From the NCBI GenBank assembly GCA_032433765.1, contig JAVIAB010000160.1, positions 35,435,702 to 35,499,701 on the forward strand: a stretch of DNA of 64,000 bases, read 5' to 3'. The stretch comes from Megaustenia siamemsis. Lineage: Eukaryota > Mollusca > Gastropoda > Stylommatophora > Ariophantidae. A program made the translations under genes and the position numbers. Below, piece after piece: positions 22,763 through 34,190 of this stretch (position 1 is its first letter; each line of letters starts with the position of its first letter). The notes under the pieces were generated by a model. It ran no database searches and was not told where the DNA came from. It worked only from the letters and a program-made list of their open reading frames with translations.

Positions 22763-23592
22763 TGTACAGACATGAGGTTTATGAAAAAATTCTATGAGAT
22801 GGGCATTCATTTGTAGAGAAATGAGGTTTATGAAAGAATTCTATGAGATGGGCATTCATTTGTAGAGAAATGAGGTTTATGAAAGAATTCTATGAGATGG
22901 GCATTCATTTGTAGAGAAATGAGGTTTATGAAAGAATTCTATGAGATGGGCATTCATTTGTAGAGAAATGAGGTTTATGAAAGAATTCTATGAGATGGGC
23001 TTTCAGTTGTAGAGAAATGAGGTTTATGAAAGAATTCTATGAGATGGGCTTTCAGTTGTAGAGAAATGAGGTTTATGAAAGAATTCTATGAGATGGGCAT
23101 TCATTTGTAGAGAAATGAGGTTTATGAAAGAATTCTATGAGATGGGCTTTCAGTTGTAGAGAAATGAGGTTTATGAAAGAATTCTATGAGATGGGCTTTC
23201 AGTTGTAGAGAAATGAGGTTTATGAAAGAATTCTATGAGATGGGCTTTCAGTTGTAGAGAAATGAGGTTTATGAAAAAAAATTCTATGAGATGGGCATTC
23301 ATTTGTAGAGAAATGAGGTTTATGAAAGAATTCTATGAGATGGGCTTTCAGTTGTAGAGAAATGAGGTTTATGAAAGAATTCTATGAGATGGGCATTCAT
23401 TTGTAGAGAAATGAGGTTTATGAAAGAATTCTATGAGATGGGCATTCATTTGTAGAGAAATGAGGTTTATGAAATAATTCTATGAGTTGGGGCATTCATT
23501 TGTAGAGAAATGAGGTTTATGAAAGAATTCTATGAGATGGGCATTCATTTGTAGAGAAATAAGGTTTCTGCAAGCGTTCAATGAGATGGGCA
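22763..23592. repeat. 49-bp minisatellite, about 17 units
   Basis: Unit contains AGAGAAATGAGGTTTATGAA and ATGAGATGGGCATTCATTTG. Two unit types (GGCATTCATT and GGCTTTCAGT) are interspersed. Confidence 0.96.
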
Positions 23593-23697
23593 CCTACATA
23601 ATTGCTCAATGTGTAGTTTCAAATATTTTGATTACTTTACTTGTAATAATCTGAAAGCTCTAATACGTTAATGCGGTGTTACAAAAACATGGTTATT

Positions 23698-24122
23698 TGG
23701 TTATGGAAGGCCCCGGTATCACTGCAAATGAATTAAAATCCATAATTGCTCAACCGCCCGTGCCAGCGTAATCATCCGAATCTCATCTCCCAAACAAAGA
23801 AAGGTAACTGTAGTCCCCATCATATCAATCTCAGCACACGCCAAAAGACATTAGGCGAAACCGCGCAGAAAGTGAACACAGCCAGCTTTTCCCTGTCATA
23901 CGATATATCATTCATCGAAAGCAATTGGAATATCGAAACATGATCAAAACGGATGAGACACACAGCTCACGGTGTGCACAGAGCACGTAACTCAGCAGCT
24001 CCTGCAACACGCCGGACTTTGAATATGAGAAAACTGCAACAAGGAACACTTTTCATGCATTGCCTTCAATTGTTCCCGCCGCCTATCCACCATATACTGG
24101 GAGGTCATGTCCTCTTGAAAAT
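23698..24122 (+). mobile_element. Repeat family X, long copy
   Basis: Begins at GGCCCCGGTATCACTGCAAA, includes CTCAACCGCCCGTGCCAGCG and the CACGGTGTGCACAGAGCACG block, and ends near GCCGCCTATCCACCATATAC. Mirror copy at 56078-56490. No coding domain; class unknown. Confidence 0.75.
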
Positions 24123-24625
24123 GATGATCGTCATATAAAAAAAAATGTAGAGCGCTTGATGATGTTAGGCCATCGTTGTTGACTCCAATTCCGAACATAT
24201 AAACACCAGTTAGTCGTCAGATTATCCCCGTCGCACATCAAACAACCGACCGTAAGATTAGCGTACGGCCGGTCTAGAGTCTAGGGATATACGATGAACC
24301 ATTATGATGACGTAGCACACAAAAAAGTCGTACACACAATTTCGCTCCCTTTCGATTTCTGATTATTCTAGTAAAAGCAGCCTAAGACGACTAAAACACT
24401 GTGCAAATTCCGTAAAGAGATAAAACTGCGGCTGATGAAGTAGTTTACATTGATAAGTAACATGCAAATACATGGTGTAGATGGCAATGAATTAGTCGAA
24501 AAGTTGGCAGCTCTAGCACTGAGTGTGGCCTTGCTCTCGACAAAGAGGACATCGCTAAGCTTTTTCTTCATTCCTTAAGAGAAGAGGAGGAGAGTGGATG
24601 GGATAATAATGTCATATATCAAGAG
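24123..24625. other. Unassigned
   Basis: No recognisable gene or repeat. Confidence 0.35.
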
Positions 24626-24627
24626 AT

Positions 24628-25270
24628 CATCATCATCATCAAGTACCGAGGGTGCTGGCTTATGTGATCATGTCTCTCCAGAACTTTCGATCACGACAGT
24701 TATTTATCATTTCTGCTGTTGACCTTCTGTCTAGCCATTCTCTTAAGCTGTCTAGTAGCTTTTTTTTCTTTGCTTCCCTCTATCTCTTCGTCCCTCAATT
24801 TTTCCAGTTGTTACAATATATTCAAGATGTTCTCTTCTCATTACATGGCCAAAAAATGATGATTGTCTCTTTCTAACATTGGAAATTTGCTCTCTTTTTG
24901 CTTTGACCTCTCTCAGAGCCTCTGCATTACTCTTCTTAGCTGTCCATGGTATTCTCAACATTCTTCTGTAAAACCACATTTCTACAGACTCCAGTGATTT
25001 TCTTGTCTATTGTCCATGATTCGCATCCATATGTTAAGACTGGCTCTAAGTAACATTTCAGAACTATTTTTTCTTGTTTCTATTGTCAAAAATGGATTGC
25101 ATAGTATTTTCCTCATTTTTTGGAAAGCTGCTTTTGCCTGAGCCATTATTCTACATCTCACCTCTTTTGTACATTTTCCGTCTGAGGTTAACAAAGTTCC
25201 CAAATATTTAAATTCATTTACCTGTTTCAATATTGTTCTTCTTGTCTTTATTTTGCACTGAGGTGATGTC
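24628..25270 (-). mobile_element. LINE family L1 fragment with (ATC)n tail
   Basis: The minus strand reads VNEFKYLGTLLTSDGKCTKE, then FYRRMLRIPWTAKKSNAE and RKRQSSFFGHVMRREHLE. The CATCATCATCATC tail lies at 24628-24641. Confidence 0.9.
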
Positions 25271-25475
25271 TTATTTGAAGAGATAGAGGAATCTAAAGGT
25301 GAAACAAAATCGGCTTTGGTCGATTCAGAGTGCTTAGTGGGGAAAGCAGAGGTATGTCTATAATCAAGACCTTACAGGAACAGTCAGTCTGCATGCGCTA
25401 CGAGTAATGCTGTGACGGGAGGTGGAGCGGAGATGGGGATGCCCCGACTGCAGTGAAACTGACTTCATGAATAGG

Positions 25476-25545
25476 TGTACTTGCTGAGGAGGGGATCTGA
25501 GCACCTATGGACATGTTCGAAATGCAATGATGATGACCCGCAAAT
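25476..25545 (+). mobile_element. RNase H LINE 3' end, short fragment
   Basis: Matches the GAGGAGGGGATCTGAGCACC and AATGATGATGACCCGC end seen at 12800-12860. Confidence 0.75.
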
Positions 25546-25639
25546 AACTCAATAACTCAATAATATCTCAAAATAGGTGTTCCAAAGCCAGCTGCTTGTA
25601 CCTATTTTGAAAAAAAGCAGATTAAAAAAAAAAAATTCA

Positions 25640-25972
25640 GCCAAAGTATAAATAATTTACTTAGATCACATTATCTACATATAAGGTAATAATTTACTTA
25701 GATCAGACTATCTACATATGAGGTAATAATTTACTTAGATTACACTATCTACATATGAGGTAATAATTTACTTAGATTACACTATCTACATATGAGGTAA
25801 TAATTTACTTAGATTACACTATCTACATACGAGGTAATAATTTACTTAGATCACACTATCTACATATGAGGTAATAATTTACTTAGATCACACTATCTAC
25901 ATATGAGGTAATAATTTACTTAGATCACATTATCTACATATGAGGTAATAATTTACTTAGATCACATTATCT
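25640..25972. repeat. 37-bp minisatellite, left part
   Basis: Unit starts ATAATTTACTTAGATCACAC; about nine units, interrupted at 25973 by a SINE insertion and resumed at 26348. Confidence 0.95.
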
Positions 25973-26347
25973 GGGTGTCCGGTTAGCGCAATCGATAGGC
26001 GGTTGGCTTACCACGGCAACAGCCGGGGTTCGTTCCCTGGCGAGGTCACCTGGGTTTTACTAATTCCCTAAAAATTAGTGGGAGCCGCGATAGCTCAGTG
26101 GTTAGTGAACTGGACTACTACGGACAAGAGGTAGGGTTCGATCCCAACCGACGGCTCCGGGTTCACCCAGCCTTAAATGGGTACCGGATTTTTTCTGGGA
26201 AAGTAAAGCAGCACGGGCGTAATACCGACCACATTACCCCAAAAATCATGTGCTGAAGGTCTGTAAAATATAGGGTCACTAACACCATATTTCCCTATAC
26301 GCCGCCACTTGGCGTGACGGGGGGGTACTTTACTACTTTTACTACTT
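25973..26347 (+). mobile_element. Composite two-headed SINE inserted in the 37-bp array
   Basis: First head 25973-26050: GGGTGTCCGGTTAGCGCAAT (box A region) and GGGGTTCGTTCCC (box B), tRNA-like. A linker of about 30 bp follows, then a complete SINE1 from 26080 with box A GCTCAGTGGTTAG and box B GGTTCGATCCC, ending in TTTACTACTTTTACTACTT. Flanked by ACATTATCT at 25964-25972 and 26348-26356, a unit of the array. Confidence 0.88.
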
Positions 26348-26790
26348 ACATTATCTACATATGAGGTAATAATTTACTTAGATCGCATTATCTACATATG
26401 AGGTAATAATTTACTTAGATCACATTATCTACATATGAGGTAATAATTTACTTAGATCACATTATCTACATATGAGGTAATAATTTACTTAGATCGCATT
26501 ATCTACATATGAGGTAATAATTTACTTAGATCGCATTAGCTACATGCAAGGTAATAATTTACTTAGATCGCATTAGCTACATGCAAGGTAATAATTTACT
26601 TAGATCGCATTAGCTACATGCAAGGTAATAATTTACTTAGATCGCATTAGCTACATGCAAGGTAATAATTTACTTAGATCGCATTAGCTACATGCAAGGT
26701 AATAATTTACTTAGATCGCATTAGCTACATGCAAGGTAATAATTTACTTAGATCACACTATCTACATATGATGTATTACTATAAACATGC
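26348..26790. repeat. 37-bp minisatellite, right part
   Basis: About twelve units. The last seven or so share a derived variant (GCTACATGCAAGGTA), indicating local homogenisation on this side of the SINE only. Confidence 0.95.
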
Positions 26791-27185
26791 ATGAATGAAC
26801 TTCGCTTTTGCTAATCATCACCATGTTCTCGTTTGCTCTCTTCACCTTCGTCTTCTCTTTAAAGTCTACGAGACAGTTTTGATGAAGGTGTTGGGAAACA
26901 AGCGTGTAACGACAGCCAATCGAATTCAGTAATCTATCAGCGAATCAAAATCTCCAGTCTATCTGTAATAAGGAAGTGCAATTTTCCCCCTTACTTTATT
27001 AAAGAAAGAGAGAGAGAGCTAAAAAAAAACATTCCTATTACGAATTTGACGTCTAGGGGAGAGGACATTCATGCACACATTCTTTCACGATCAATCATAC
27101 ATTTATAGGTGATGTTGTCAGCACTAAGCCATGTCGATCTGTATTGCTATAAAATACATGTAGAATACATTTGCTAAGGCTCAGT
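26791..27185. other. Unassigned
   Basis: Nothing recognised apart from a short (GA)n run near 27005. Confidence 0.35.
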
Positions 27186-27189
27186 AAAT

Positions 27190-27278
27190 CAATCCTTCAA
27201 TTACTGAAATCAATCCCTCAATTACTGAAATCAGTCCCTCAATTACTGAAATCAGTCCCTCAAACACTGAAATGACTT
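27190..27278. repeat. 21-bp tandem repeat, about 4 units
   Basis: Units of AATCAGTCCCTCAATTACTG. Confidence 0.9.
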
Positions 27279-27324
27279 CCTCTCATTTGTGAGATTTTGT
27301 GGACCCCGTCTTGTAAAAAAATCA

Positions 27325-27655
27325 CTTTAGTCTGTAGAAATGTGGTTTTACAGCAGAATGGTGAGAATACCAAGGACAGCTAAGAAGAGTAATGAAAACG
27401 TTCTGAAAGAGGCCAACAAAAGAGAGCTAATTTCAAATATTAGAAAGAAACAATCATCATTTTGTGGCCATGTAATGAGAAAGGAACAGCTGGAATATAC
27501 TGTAACAAACAGGAAAAAATCGAGGGAAAGAAGAATAGAGGGAAGCAAAGGCAAAAGATAACCAGACAGCTTAAGATAATGGCTTGGCAGAAGGTCAACA
27601 ACAGAATGAATAAATAACTGTCGAGATCGAAAGTTGTGGAGAGACATGATCACTC
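27325..27655 (+). mobile_element. LINE family L1 fragment
   Basis: Reads MWFYSRMVRIPRTAKKSNEN and RKKQSSFCGHVMRKEQLEYT before frameshifting. Confidence 0.85.
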
Positions 27656-27669
27656 CAGAAGGACGGCAA

Positions 27670-28335
27670 AAAATGACAATGAAAGCTAATGAAGAAGAAG
27701 GTGAACACATTTAAGCAGGAAAATGAAGAAAATGAAGGAAGAAGAAACGTTAACCAAGAAGATGAAGAAAGTTAAAGAAGATGAAGAAATTTAGCCAATA
27801 CGATGAAGAAATATAACCAAGAAGATGAATGAAGTTAACCAAGATGAAGAAATTTAGCCAATATGATGAAGAACGTTAACAAAGAAGATGAATTTAATTA
27901 ACCAAGAAGATAAATGAAGTTAACCAAGATGAAGAAAGTTGGCCAATACGATGAAGAACGTTAACAAAGAAGATACATATAATTAACCAAGAAGATGAAT
28001 GAAGTTAACCAAGATGAAGAAAGTTAGCCAATACGATGAAGAACGTTAACCAATACGATGAAGAACGTTAACCAATACGATGAAGAACGTTAACCAATAC
28101 GATGAAGAACGTTAACCATGAAGATGAAGAACGTTAACCAAGAAGATGAATGAAGTTAACCAAGGTGAAGAAAGTTAACCAATATGATGGAGAACGTTAA
28201 CCATGAAGATGAAGAACGTTAACCAAGAAGATGAAGAACGTTAACCATGAAGATGAAGAACGTTAACCAAGAAGATGAATGAAGTTAACCAAGATGAAGA
28301 AAGTTAGTCAATACGATGAAGAAACCTAACCTTGA
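27670..28335. repeat. Irregular purine-rich array
   Basis: Reshuffled modules GAAGATGAATGAAGTTAACC and CAATACGATGAAGAACGTTA in variable order; no single clean period. Confidence 0.88.
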
Positions 28336-28844
28336 AGGCGAAGAGAGTGACCAGGAATAAGAAGCAAGTTAATGTAGAAGAAGATAAAGAAACAAAGAAA
28401 CAAAGTTAATAAGAATGAAACAGCAAGCTCTAATTTAATAGCAATAGCGATCAACCGGTGAACGACACAGAAGGTGAAAATCCAACTAAAGGAGAATATG
28501 AAGAAACAAAGCAGATAAGGATGAAGCAACACGCTCTAATCTGTCCAAATGACGAGCATTACCGAGTAAGTTAATATAACCTGTCCTTGGGGTTATTGAT
28601 CTCTCCATTAATTCTGTTACCGATCTGTCCTGGGCACTCGTGTTACCAATTATTTCTGTTCAGGTCTTTTATCGATTCTTTCCGTTTTCTTCTTTAACTG
28701 ATCGTTTGCATATCTGTCTCTGTTACGTTCTATGTAATCTCTGTGTTGTTAGCGTAATCTACTTTATTGAAGTTTATGCAAATACAATAATGCTCAATCC
28801 ATTACACAGCACCTAACGAGAAGTACGTATCAATACATTTGCTC
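28336..28844. other. Unassigned, partly purine-rich
   Basis: The purine bias fades by about 28530; no gene recognised. Confidence 0.35.
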
Positions 28845-29320
28845 CTTTCTTCCATCATGAGCTTTTCAGTGTAAAGGAGAGATATAGCTTGTGGTCTTTA
28901 GCTCTGATGTTGGCCTCTGCTATTGTGTTTCTTAGTGTTTATAATATTCCAGCAATCGATCTTTTCGTATTTAACTCTTGGGTCTGGTGTTCTCGCACCG
29001 TTTATTAAAGGCTCGTTGTGTTTTGGTCTTTCTGTTTTATCACGTGGTCAAACCATTTTATCTGTTGTTTTTTGTTGTGTGTGTATATATTTTATCAGCT
29101 GGAAATATTCCCTGATTTGTTGTCTTTTGCCAGTTCTTCGTTTCTTGTTTAATCTCTAAGGCTGTTTCCTGTCATTCGTCTAACACACTTCATCTCGGTG
29201 GTGATTGTTTTTCTTATTGTTCTTGAGTCTAGGGTCTAGGTCTGGCATTGGTAGCACAACGTTGGGATTAAAATTGTATTGTAGAGTGCCCGTTTTGCCT
29301 AGGGTTATTTCCTTGTTGGA
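28845..29320 (-). mobile_element. LINE family L3 fragment
   Basis: Minus-strand counterpart of the 20535 copy: the WFDHVIR-like, RPK-containing and INRQIKW-type positions are recognisable, heavily mutated. Confidence 0.75.
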
Positions 29321-29324
29321 CAGT

Positions 29325-29588
29325 CATCAACATTGAGTGTCTGCATCGAAGGTTGGCGACGATGAAGCGTCGTTCCGCTCTATCTCTTGCTTGTATAGTG
29401 TTTATTGCCATAAGCTGACTTGTCCATCTTTTTATGTTACTCGTCCACTGTCTCTTTTACCTTGTATTTTCCTTTCTAATATTCCTTTTAGTAGGCTGTT
29501 GTGTCTTTTAACATGCCCCAAAAATCTCATTTGTTCTCTTTTCATTTTTAGCTATTTTAAGACTTCATCGTCTGTTTTCTTTCCTTTT
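29325..29588 (-). mobile_element. LINE family L2 3' end
   Basis: The TCGAAGGTTGGCGACGATGA and CATGCCCCAAAAATCTCATT blocks match L2 copies at 10990 and 17900. Confidence 0.78.
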
Positions 29589-30190
29589 CACAGGACTAAA
29601 CAGCACGAATAGTAGTTTCCAGTGGTTAAGACTGGAGACAAATAATAATAAATGAATATCATTATAGAGGGAAACTTCCGAGGCGATAATCAGTGAATCA
29701 ATTCAGAGAAAGAGGCATATTTACAGCACTTGTATAATAATATTCTTTTATTATTATTTGTCTCCAGTCTAAACCACTGGAAACTACTATCCGTGCTGCT
29801 TCGTCCTAAATGCTTGTCTGCAACGCAAGTATTCAGCCCTACACTATCCGGGAGATACTTGTCTTAACAGGGAAAATACAGATACACAATTTATTCTCTA
29901 GTTGTGATCGCAGCCATGTGCTATAGTCATGAGAACACCTGCGTGAAAGACATCGACAATGATGGCTAATTTTTTTAGTTAGCTGAGTTGGCAGTGTTCC
30001 CTAACGTTTGGCTTCTCGTGGCAAGGCGCAGTGCAGAGGTGTACTGGTTCGATCCTGCTTAGGACCATATATTGTTCTTTGTTTTTTTATGTTGTTGATT
30101 ATTTGTCATTTTTTCCGAGTGCTGTAAACATACCTCTTCCTCCCAATTGATTCGTTGATTATCGCCTCGGAAGTTTCCCTCTATTGCTCT
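29589..30190 (+). mobile_element. tRNA-core element with interlocked inverted repeats, copy 2
   Basis: 29590-29655 is inverted at 29744-29806 (around TTTCCAGTGGTTAAGACTGG), and 29667-29735 is inverted at 30113-30186 (around GAAACTTCCGAGGCGATAAT), giving the order a-b-a'-b'. A tRNA-like core with box A near TAGCTGAGTTGGCAG and box B GGTTCGATCC lies at 29975-30062. Conserved sequence around the core matches 3990-4330. Confidence 0.72.
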
Positions 30191-30289
30191 AATATATGTA
30201 GCGTGTGTGCAGTTCTATGTTGTGTAGCACATCGCAGCGAACAAGTAATTGAAAATCCACCAGACTCTATATAACTGACAACACACTCA

Positions 30290-31262
30290 GGTCTACAAAT
30301 ACTTGAAAACCCACCAGTCTATATAACAAATCACATAAGAATAATATACAGATACTTGAAAATCCACCAGTCTATATAACAAATCACACAAGAATAATAT
30401 ACAGATACTTGAAAACCCACCAGTCTATATAACAAAACACACAAGAATAATATACAAATACTTGAAAACCCACCAGTCTATATAACAAATCACATAAGAA
30501 TAATATACAGATACTAGAAAACTCACCAGTCTATATAACAAAACACACAAGAATAATATACAGATACTTGAAACCCACCAGTCTACATAACAAATCACAC
30601 AAGAATAATATACAGATATTTGAAACCCACCAGTCTATATAACAAAACACACAAGAATAATATACAAATACTTGAAACCCACCAGTCTATATAACAAAAC
30701 ACACAAGAATAATATACAAATACTTGAAAACCCACCAGTCTATATAACAAAACACACAAGAATAATATACAGATACTAGAAAACCCACCAGTCTATATAA
30801 CAAAACACACAAGAATAATATACAAATACTTGAAACCCATCAGTCTATATAACAAATCACACAAGAATAATATACAGATACTAGAAAACCCACCAGTCTA
30901 TATAACAAAACACACAAGAATAATATACAAATAATTGAAACCCACCAGTCTATATAACAAAACACACAAGAATAATATACAAATACTTGAAACCCATCAG
31001 TCTATATAACAAATCACACAAGAATAATATACAGATACTAGAAAACCCACCAGTCTATATAACAAAACACACAAGAATAATATACAAATAATTGAAACCC
31101 ACCAGTCTATATAACAAATCACACAAGAATAATATACAGATACTAGAAAACACACCAGTCTATATAACAAATCACACAAGAATAATATACAAATACTACA
31201 AAACCCACCAGTCTATATAACAAATCACACAAGAATAATATACAGATAATAGAAAACCCACC
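30290..31262. repeat. 53-bp minisatellite A, about 18 units
   Basis: Unit contains ACCCACCAGTCTATATAACA and CACAAGAATAATATACAGAT. Several unit variants alternate (ACTTGAAAA, ACTAGAAAA, AATTGAAA). Confidence 0.95.
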
Positions 31263-31399
31263 CGTTTATAAATAAATATTGAGGCATAAAAAAAGTTAAA
31301 AAAAAAACAATTTTTACGACATATAGTACAAATGTTGGTGTAAGTCGGAGGGCTCACGATAGAACCAGAGGGATAAAGGGGTATAATAAGGCATCATAT

Positions 31400-31900
31400 G
31401 TAAACGTACTAGAAAAAAAAAACACCCGTTTCTATATAACTAATGAGGCATCGAACGTAAAAATGTTAGAAAACCCACCCGCTTCTATATAACTAATGAT
31501 GCATCGAATGTAAAAATGTTAGAAAACCCACCCGTTTCTATATAACTAATGAGGCATCGAACGTAAAAATGTTAGAAAACCCACCCGTTTCTATATAACT
31601 AATGATGCATCGAATGTAAAAATGTTAGAAAACCCACCCGTTTCTATATAACTCATGAGGCATCGAAAGTAAAAATACTAGAAAACCTACTCATTTCTAT
31701 AAAACCAATAACACTAATGTATAAAAAAAAAAATACAAACAAACAAAACTAGAAAATCCACCGGTTTCTATATAACCAATAATACAAGCGTTGCGTGTAA
31801 ACACTAGAAAACCCACCCGTCTCTATATAACTAATTATACAAGCGTTGTGTGCAAACACTAGAAAACCCACCAGCTCCTACACAAACTAATACAATAGTG
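31400..31900. repeat. 53-bp minisatellite B, related and degenerating
   Basis: Unit contains AGAAAACCCACCCGTTTCTA and ATGAGGCATCGAACGTAAAA. It shares the AAAACCCACC...TATATAAC core with array A and decays to the right. Confidence 0.9.
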
Positions 31901-31904
31901 GTTT

Positions 31905-32269
31905 ACAAACATAATAGAAGAAGCTACCGGACTCATATAATAATTACTGTTTTGCAACTCTCAGACATTTCCCTACATCCAATTATCCCCTTCAGGAAAT
32001 CGTTTTGTAATCGATTACATGTCAGTACACACACAATCACACACACATACACACATATACACACACAGGAAATAAAACCACGATTACCAATGACTTTGTG
32101 AAGAAACCTAATCTCTTCAACTCATCCAGGGATGGTCTAGCTAAGGATCGTTACATATTGACGCGGTTAGAAGGGAAATAAAAAAAATAAAGGACAAGCG
32201 ATTCATCACTCCTCCCCTTTTTTAAAAATGAATGAAATAAAAAAAAACATCAATAAAAACATAAATGAT
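31905..32269. other. Unassigned with a short (CA)n run
   Basis: A CACACA-rich stretch near 32026-32070; otherwise nothing recognised. Confidence 0.4.
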
Positions 32270-32466
32270 TAAAAACATACTTAATTCAAAAACGCGTACA
32301 TAATAATTTATGTTTATTTTTTAAAATGTTGGTACGTTAGATTTTAATTAGATTAGACCAACAAATAAAATAAAATAAACCGAATTGTATTTTTTTTGTA
32401 ATTTAATCTTTGTGTTCTTGGTCTTTATCCTATTCAAAGCTGTTTGTTTCTCTAATCTTGGAAGTA
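32270..32466. repeat. 190-bp direct duplication, left arm
   Basis: Matches 32728-32915 with scattered changes (for example TTAGATTTTAATTAGATTAG in both arms). Confidence 0.9.
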
Positions 32467-32724
32467 AGTAAAAAGTAAAGAGCCCCCGTCACGCCAAGTG
32501 GCGTACAGGGAATATGGTGTTAGTGACCATAAATTATACAGACCTTCAGCACATGATTTTTGGGGTAATGTGGTCGGTATTACGCCCGTGCCGCTTTACT
32601 TTCCCAGAAAAAAAATCCGGTACCCATTAAAAGCTGGGTGAACCTGGACGCCGTCAGTTGGGATCGAACCCTATCTCTTGTCCTTTGTAGTCCAGTTCAC
32701 TAACCACTGAGCTATCGCGGCTCT
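32467..32724 (-). mobile_element. SINE family 1 copy between duplication arms
   Basis: Near full-length: box B GGTTCGATCC complement, body and GGCGTGACGGGGGCTCTTTA end. It sits exactly at the junction of the two 190-bp arms. Confidence 0.92.
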
Positions 32725-32727
32725 ATA

Positions 32728-32915
32728 AAAAAACACTTAATCCAAAAACGCGCACATAAAAATGTATGTTTATTATTTAAAATGTTGGTAAATTAGATTT
32801 TAATTAGATTAGACCAACAAATAAAGTAAAATAAACATAATTGTATTCTTTTGTAATTTAATCTGTGTTCTTGTTCTCTACCTCTTCAAAGTTGTTTGTT
32901 TTTCTAATCCTGGAA
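32728..32915. repeat. 190-bp direct duplication, right arm
   Basis: Second arm, ending CTAATCCTGGAAGTG against CTAATCTTGGAAGTA on the left. Confidence 0.9.
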
Positions 32916-33009
32916 GTGTCCTAGCAATCATGGATGAATAAGTTCTTAGTCTAGTGCATTGTATTCATTCTTACAATTGATATTATATGGAAATGGTATC
33001 AGTATATCC

Positions 33010-33183
33010 TTATGTCGTTTGGCATGTGCTGAGACTGCTACGATGGGGACTACAGTTACCTTTCTTTGTTTGGGAGATGAGATATTAATTCGGATGATTA
33101 CGCTGGCACGGGCGGTTGAGCAATTATGGACTTTAATTCGTTTCCAGTGATACCGGGGCCTTCTATAACCAAATAACCAAATA
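33010..33183 (-). mobile_element. Repeat family X, partial copy
   Basis: Carries TGGGAGATGAGATATTAATT, GGCACGGGCGGTTGAGCAAT and the GATACCGGGGCCTTC terminus, as at 56350-56480. Confidence 0.75.
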
Positions 33184-33301
33184 AATCAATATATGCGACA
33201 CTTCACACAAAATGTAACCTTTCTCAAATCAACATTTATGTGGGAATGATTTTTATAAGTAGAATAATGCACATTTTAACAGGATCTTTAAATGAAAATT
33301 T

Positions 33302-33745
33302 GGTCAGTGATGCAGCGTTACAATCTTCATCCCAACGTTGTGCTGCCAATGACAGTGCTGGAGCATAGTTGCAAGAACAATAAGAAAAATAACCTCTACT
33401 GAGATGAACTGTGTCAGACGAATGACAGGAAACAGTCTGAGAGATAAAATCAGAAATGAAGAACTGAGAAAAAAGCTAGAAATAGCCCCCGCCATAGAAT
33501 ATATACAGAAACAACAGATAAAAGGGTTTAGCCACGTGACAAGGCAGAAAGATCAAAACACAACACAATGAGCCTTCAATAAACGTTGCGAGAACACTAG
33601 ACGCAAGGGCCGACCACGAAAAAGATGGATTGGCGGTATATTAGAAACACTAGGAAATATAATAGCAGCAGAAGCGAACAGAGGAGCAAAAGACAGCAAA
33701 TTATATCTCCTCTCGACGCTGGAAGGCAAATGATGGAGGGAAGAA
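33302..33745 (+). mobile_element. LINE family L3 fragment
   Basis: Frameshifted copy of the 20535 protein: LRDKIRNEELRKKLEIAPAI, QKQQIKGFSHVTRQKDQNTT and the RPRKRWIGGI block. Confidence 0.87.
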
Positions 33746-33839
33746 GAAGTAGTGATGCGGTTTTCAATAACGAACCACACATATTTTAAAATGTTAAAAT
33801 ATATGTCCCTTTTCGTCTTGTCAGACGGTCTAGTGGAAG

Positions 33840-34190
33840 CTATTGTGTATTTTTTTTTTTTTTAGGTTTTGTTTTTGACGAACAGCTTCTCTCGTGGCTA
33901 ATTCTACCACTGTTTGACAAACGCACACGGCCACAGAATGAACAAGTCAGGCCCACTGATCCACAGGGTTTTCCATCCTTTTTCATGAGTCTTTTCTCTT
34001 TTAAGATTTGCCTTAGCACAGTCTCAAATGATGTTATGCCGTTCCCTATACATGCTGTCCATGATGTGCGATCACTTGCCAGATGTTCACAATCATTGTC
34101 ACAGATTGTGAAGTCATTCAGAGATGATCTCAAAATGTTCAAATGTAGCTCATTTAAATTAATTTTATCAATCAACTAAAGTATCCGTGA
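33840..34190 (-). mobile_element. LINE ORF2 C-terminus with zinc-finger-like end
   Basis: The minus-strand open frame of 111 codons contains ASDRTSWTACIGNGI, then CSFCGRVRLSNSGRISHERS followed by C. This CxxC...H...C pattern is the usual terminal motif of one group of LINE reverse transcriptases. A second copy is at 45360-45600. Confidence 0.83.

Noticed and set aside
22763..23592. CRISPR-like appearance of regularly spaced repeats
   Set aside because: The units are contiguous tandem repeats without variable spacers, and the genome is eukaryotic. The same applies to all other arrays here.
26080..26160. tRNA gene candidates at SINE heads (also 4120-4205, 25973-26050, 29975-30062)
   Set aside because: Boxes A and B are present but the cloverleaf is degenerate and each is attached to a repeated SINE body or element flanks.
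33840..34175. 111-codon minus-strand frame as a zinc-finger gene
   Set aside because: The CxxC...H...C ending and preceding blocks match LINE ORF2 C-termini, and a second copy exists at 45360.
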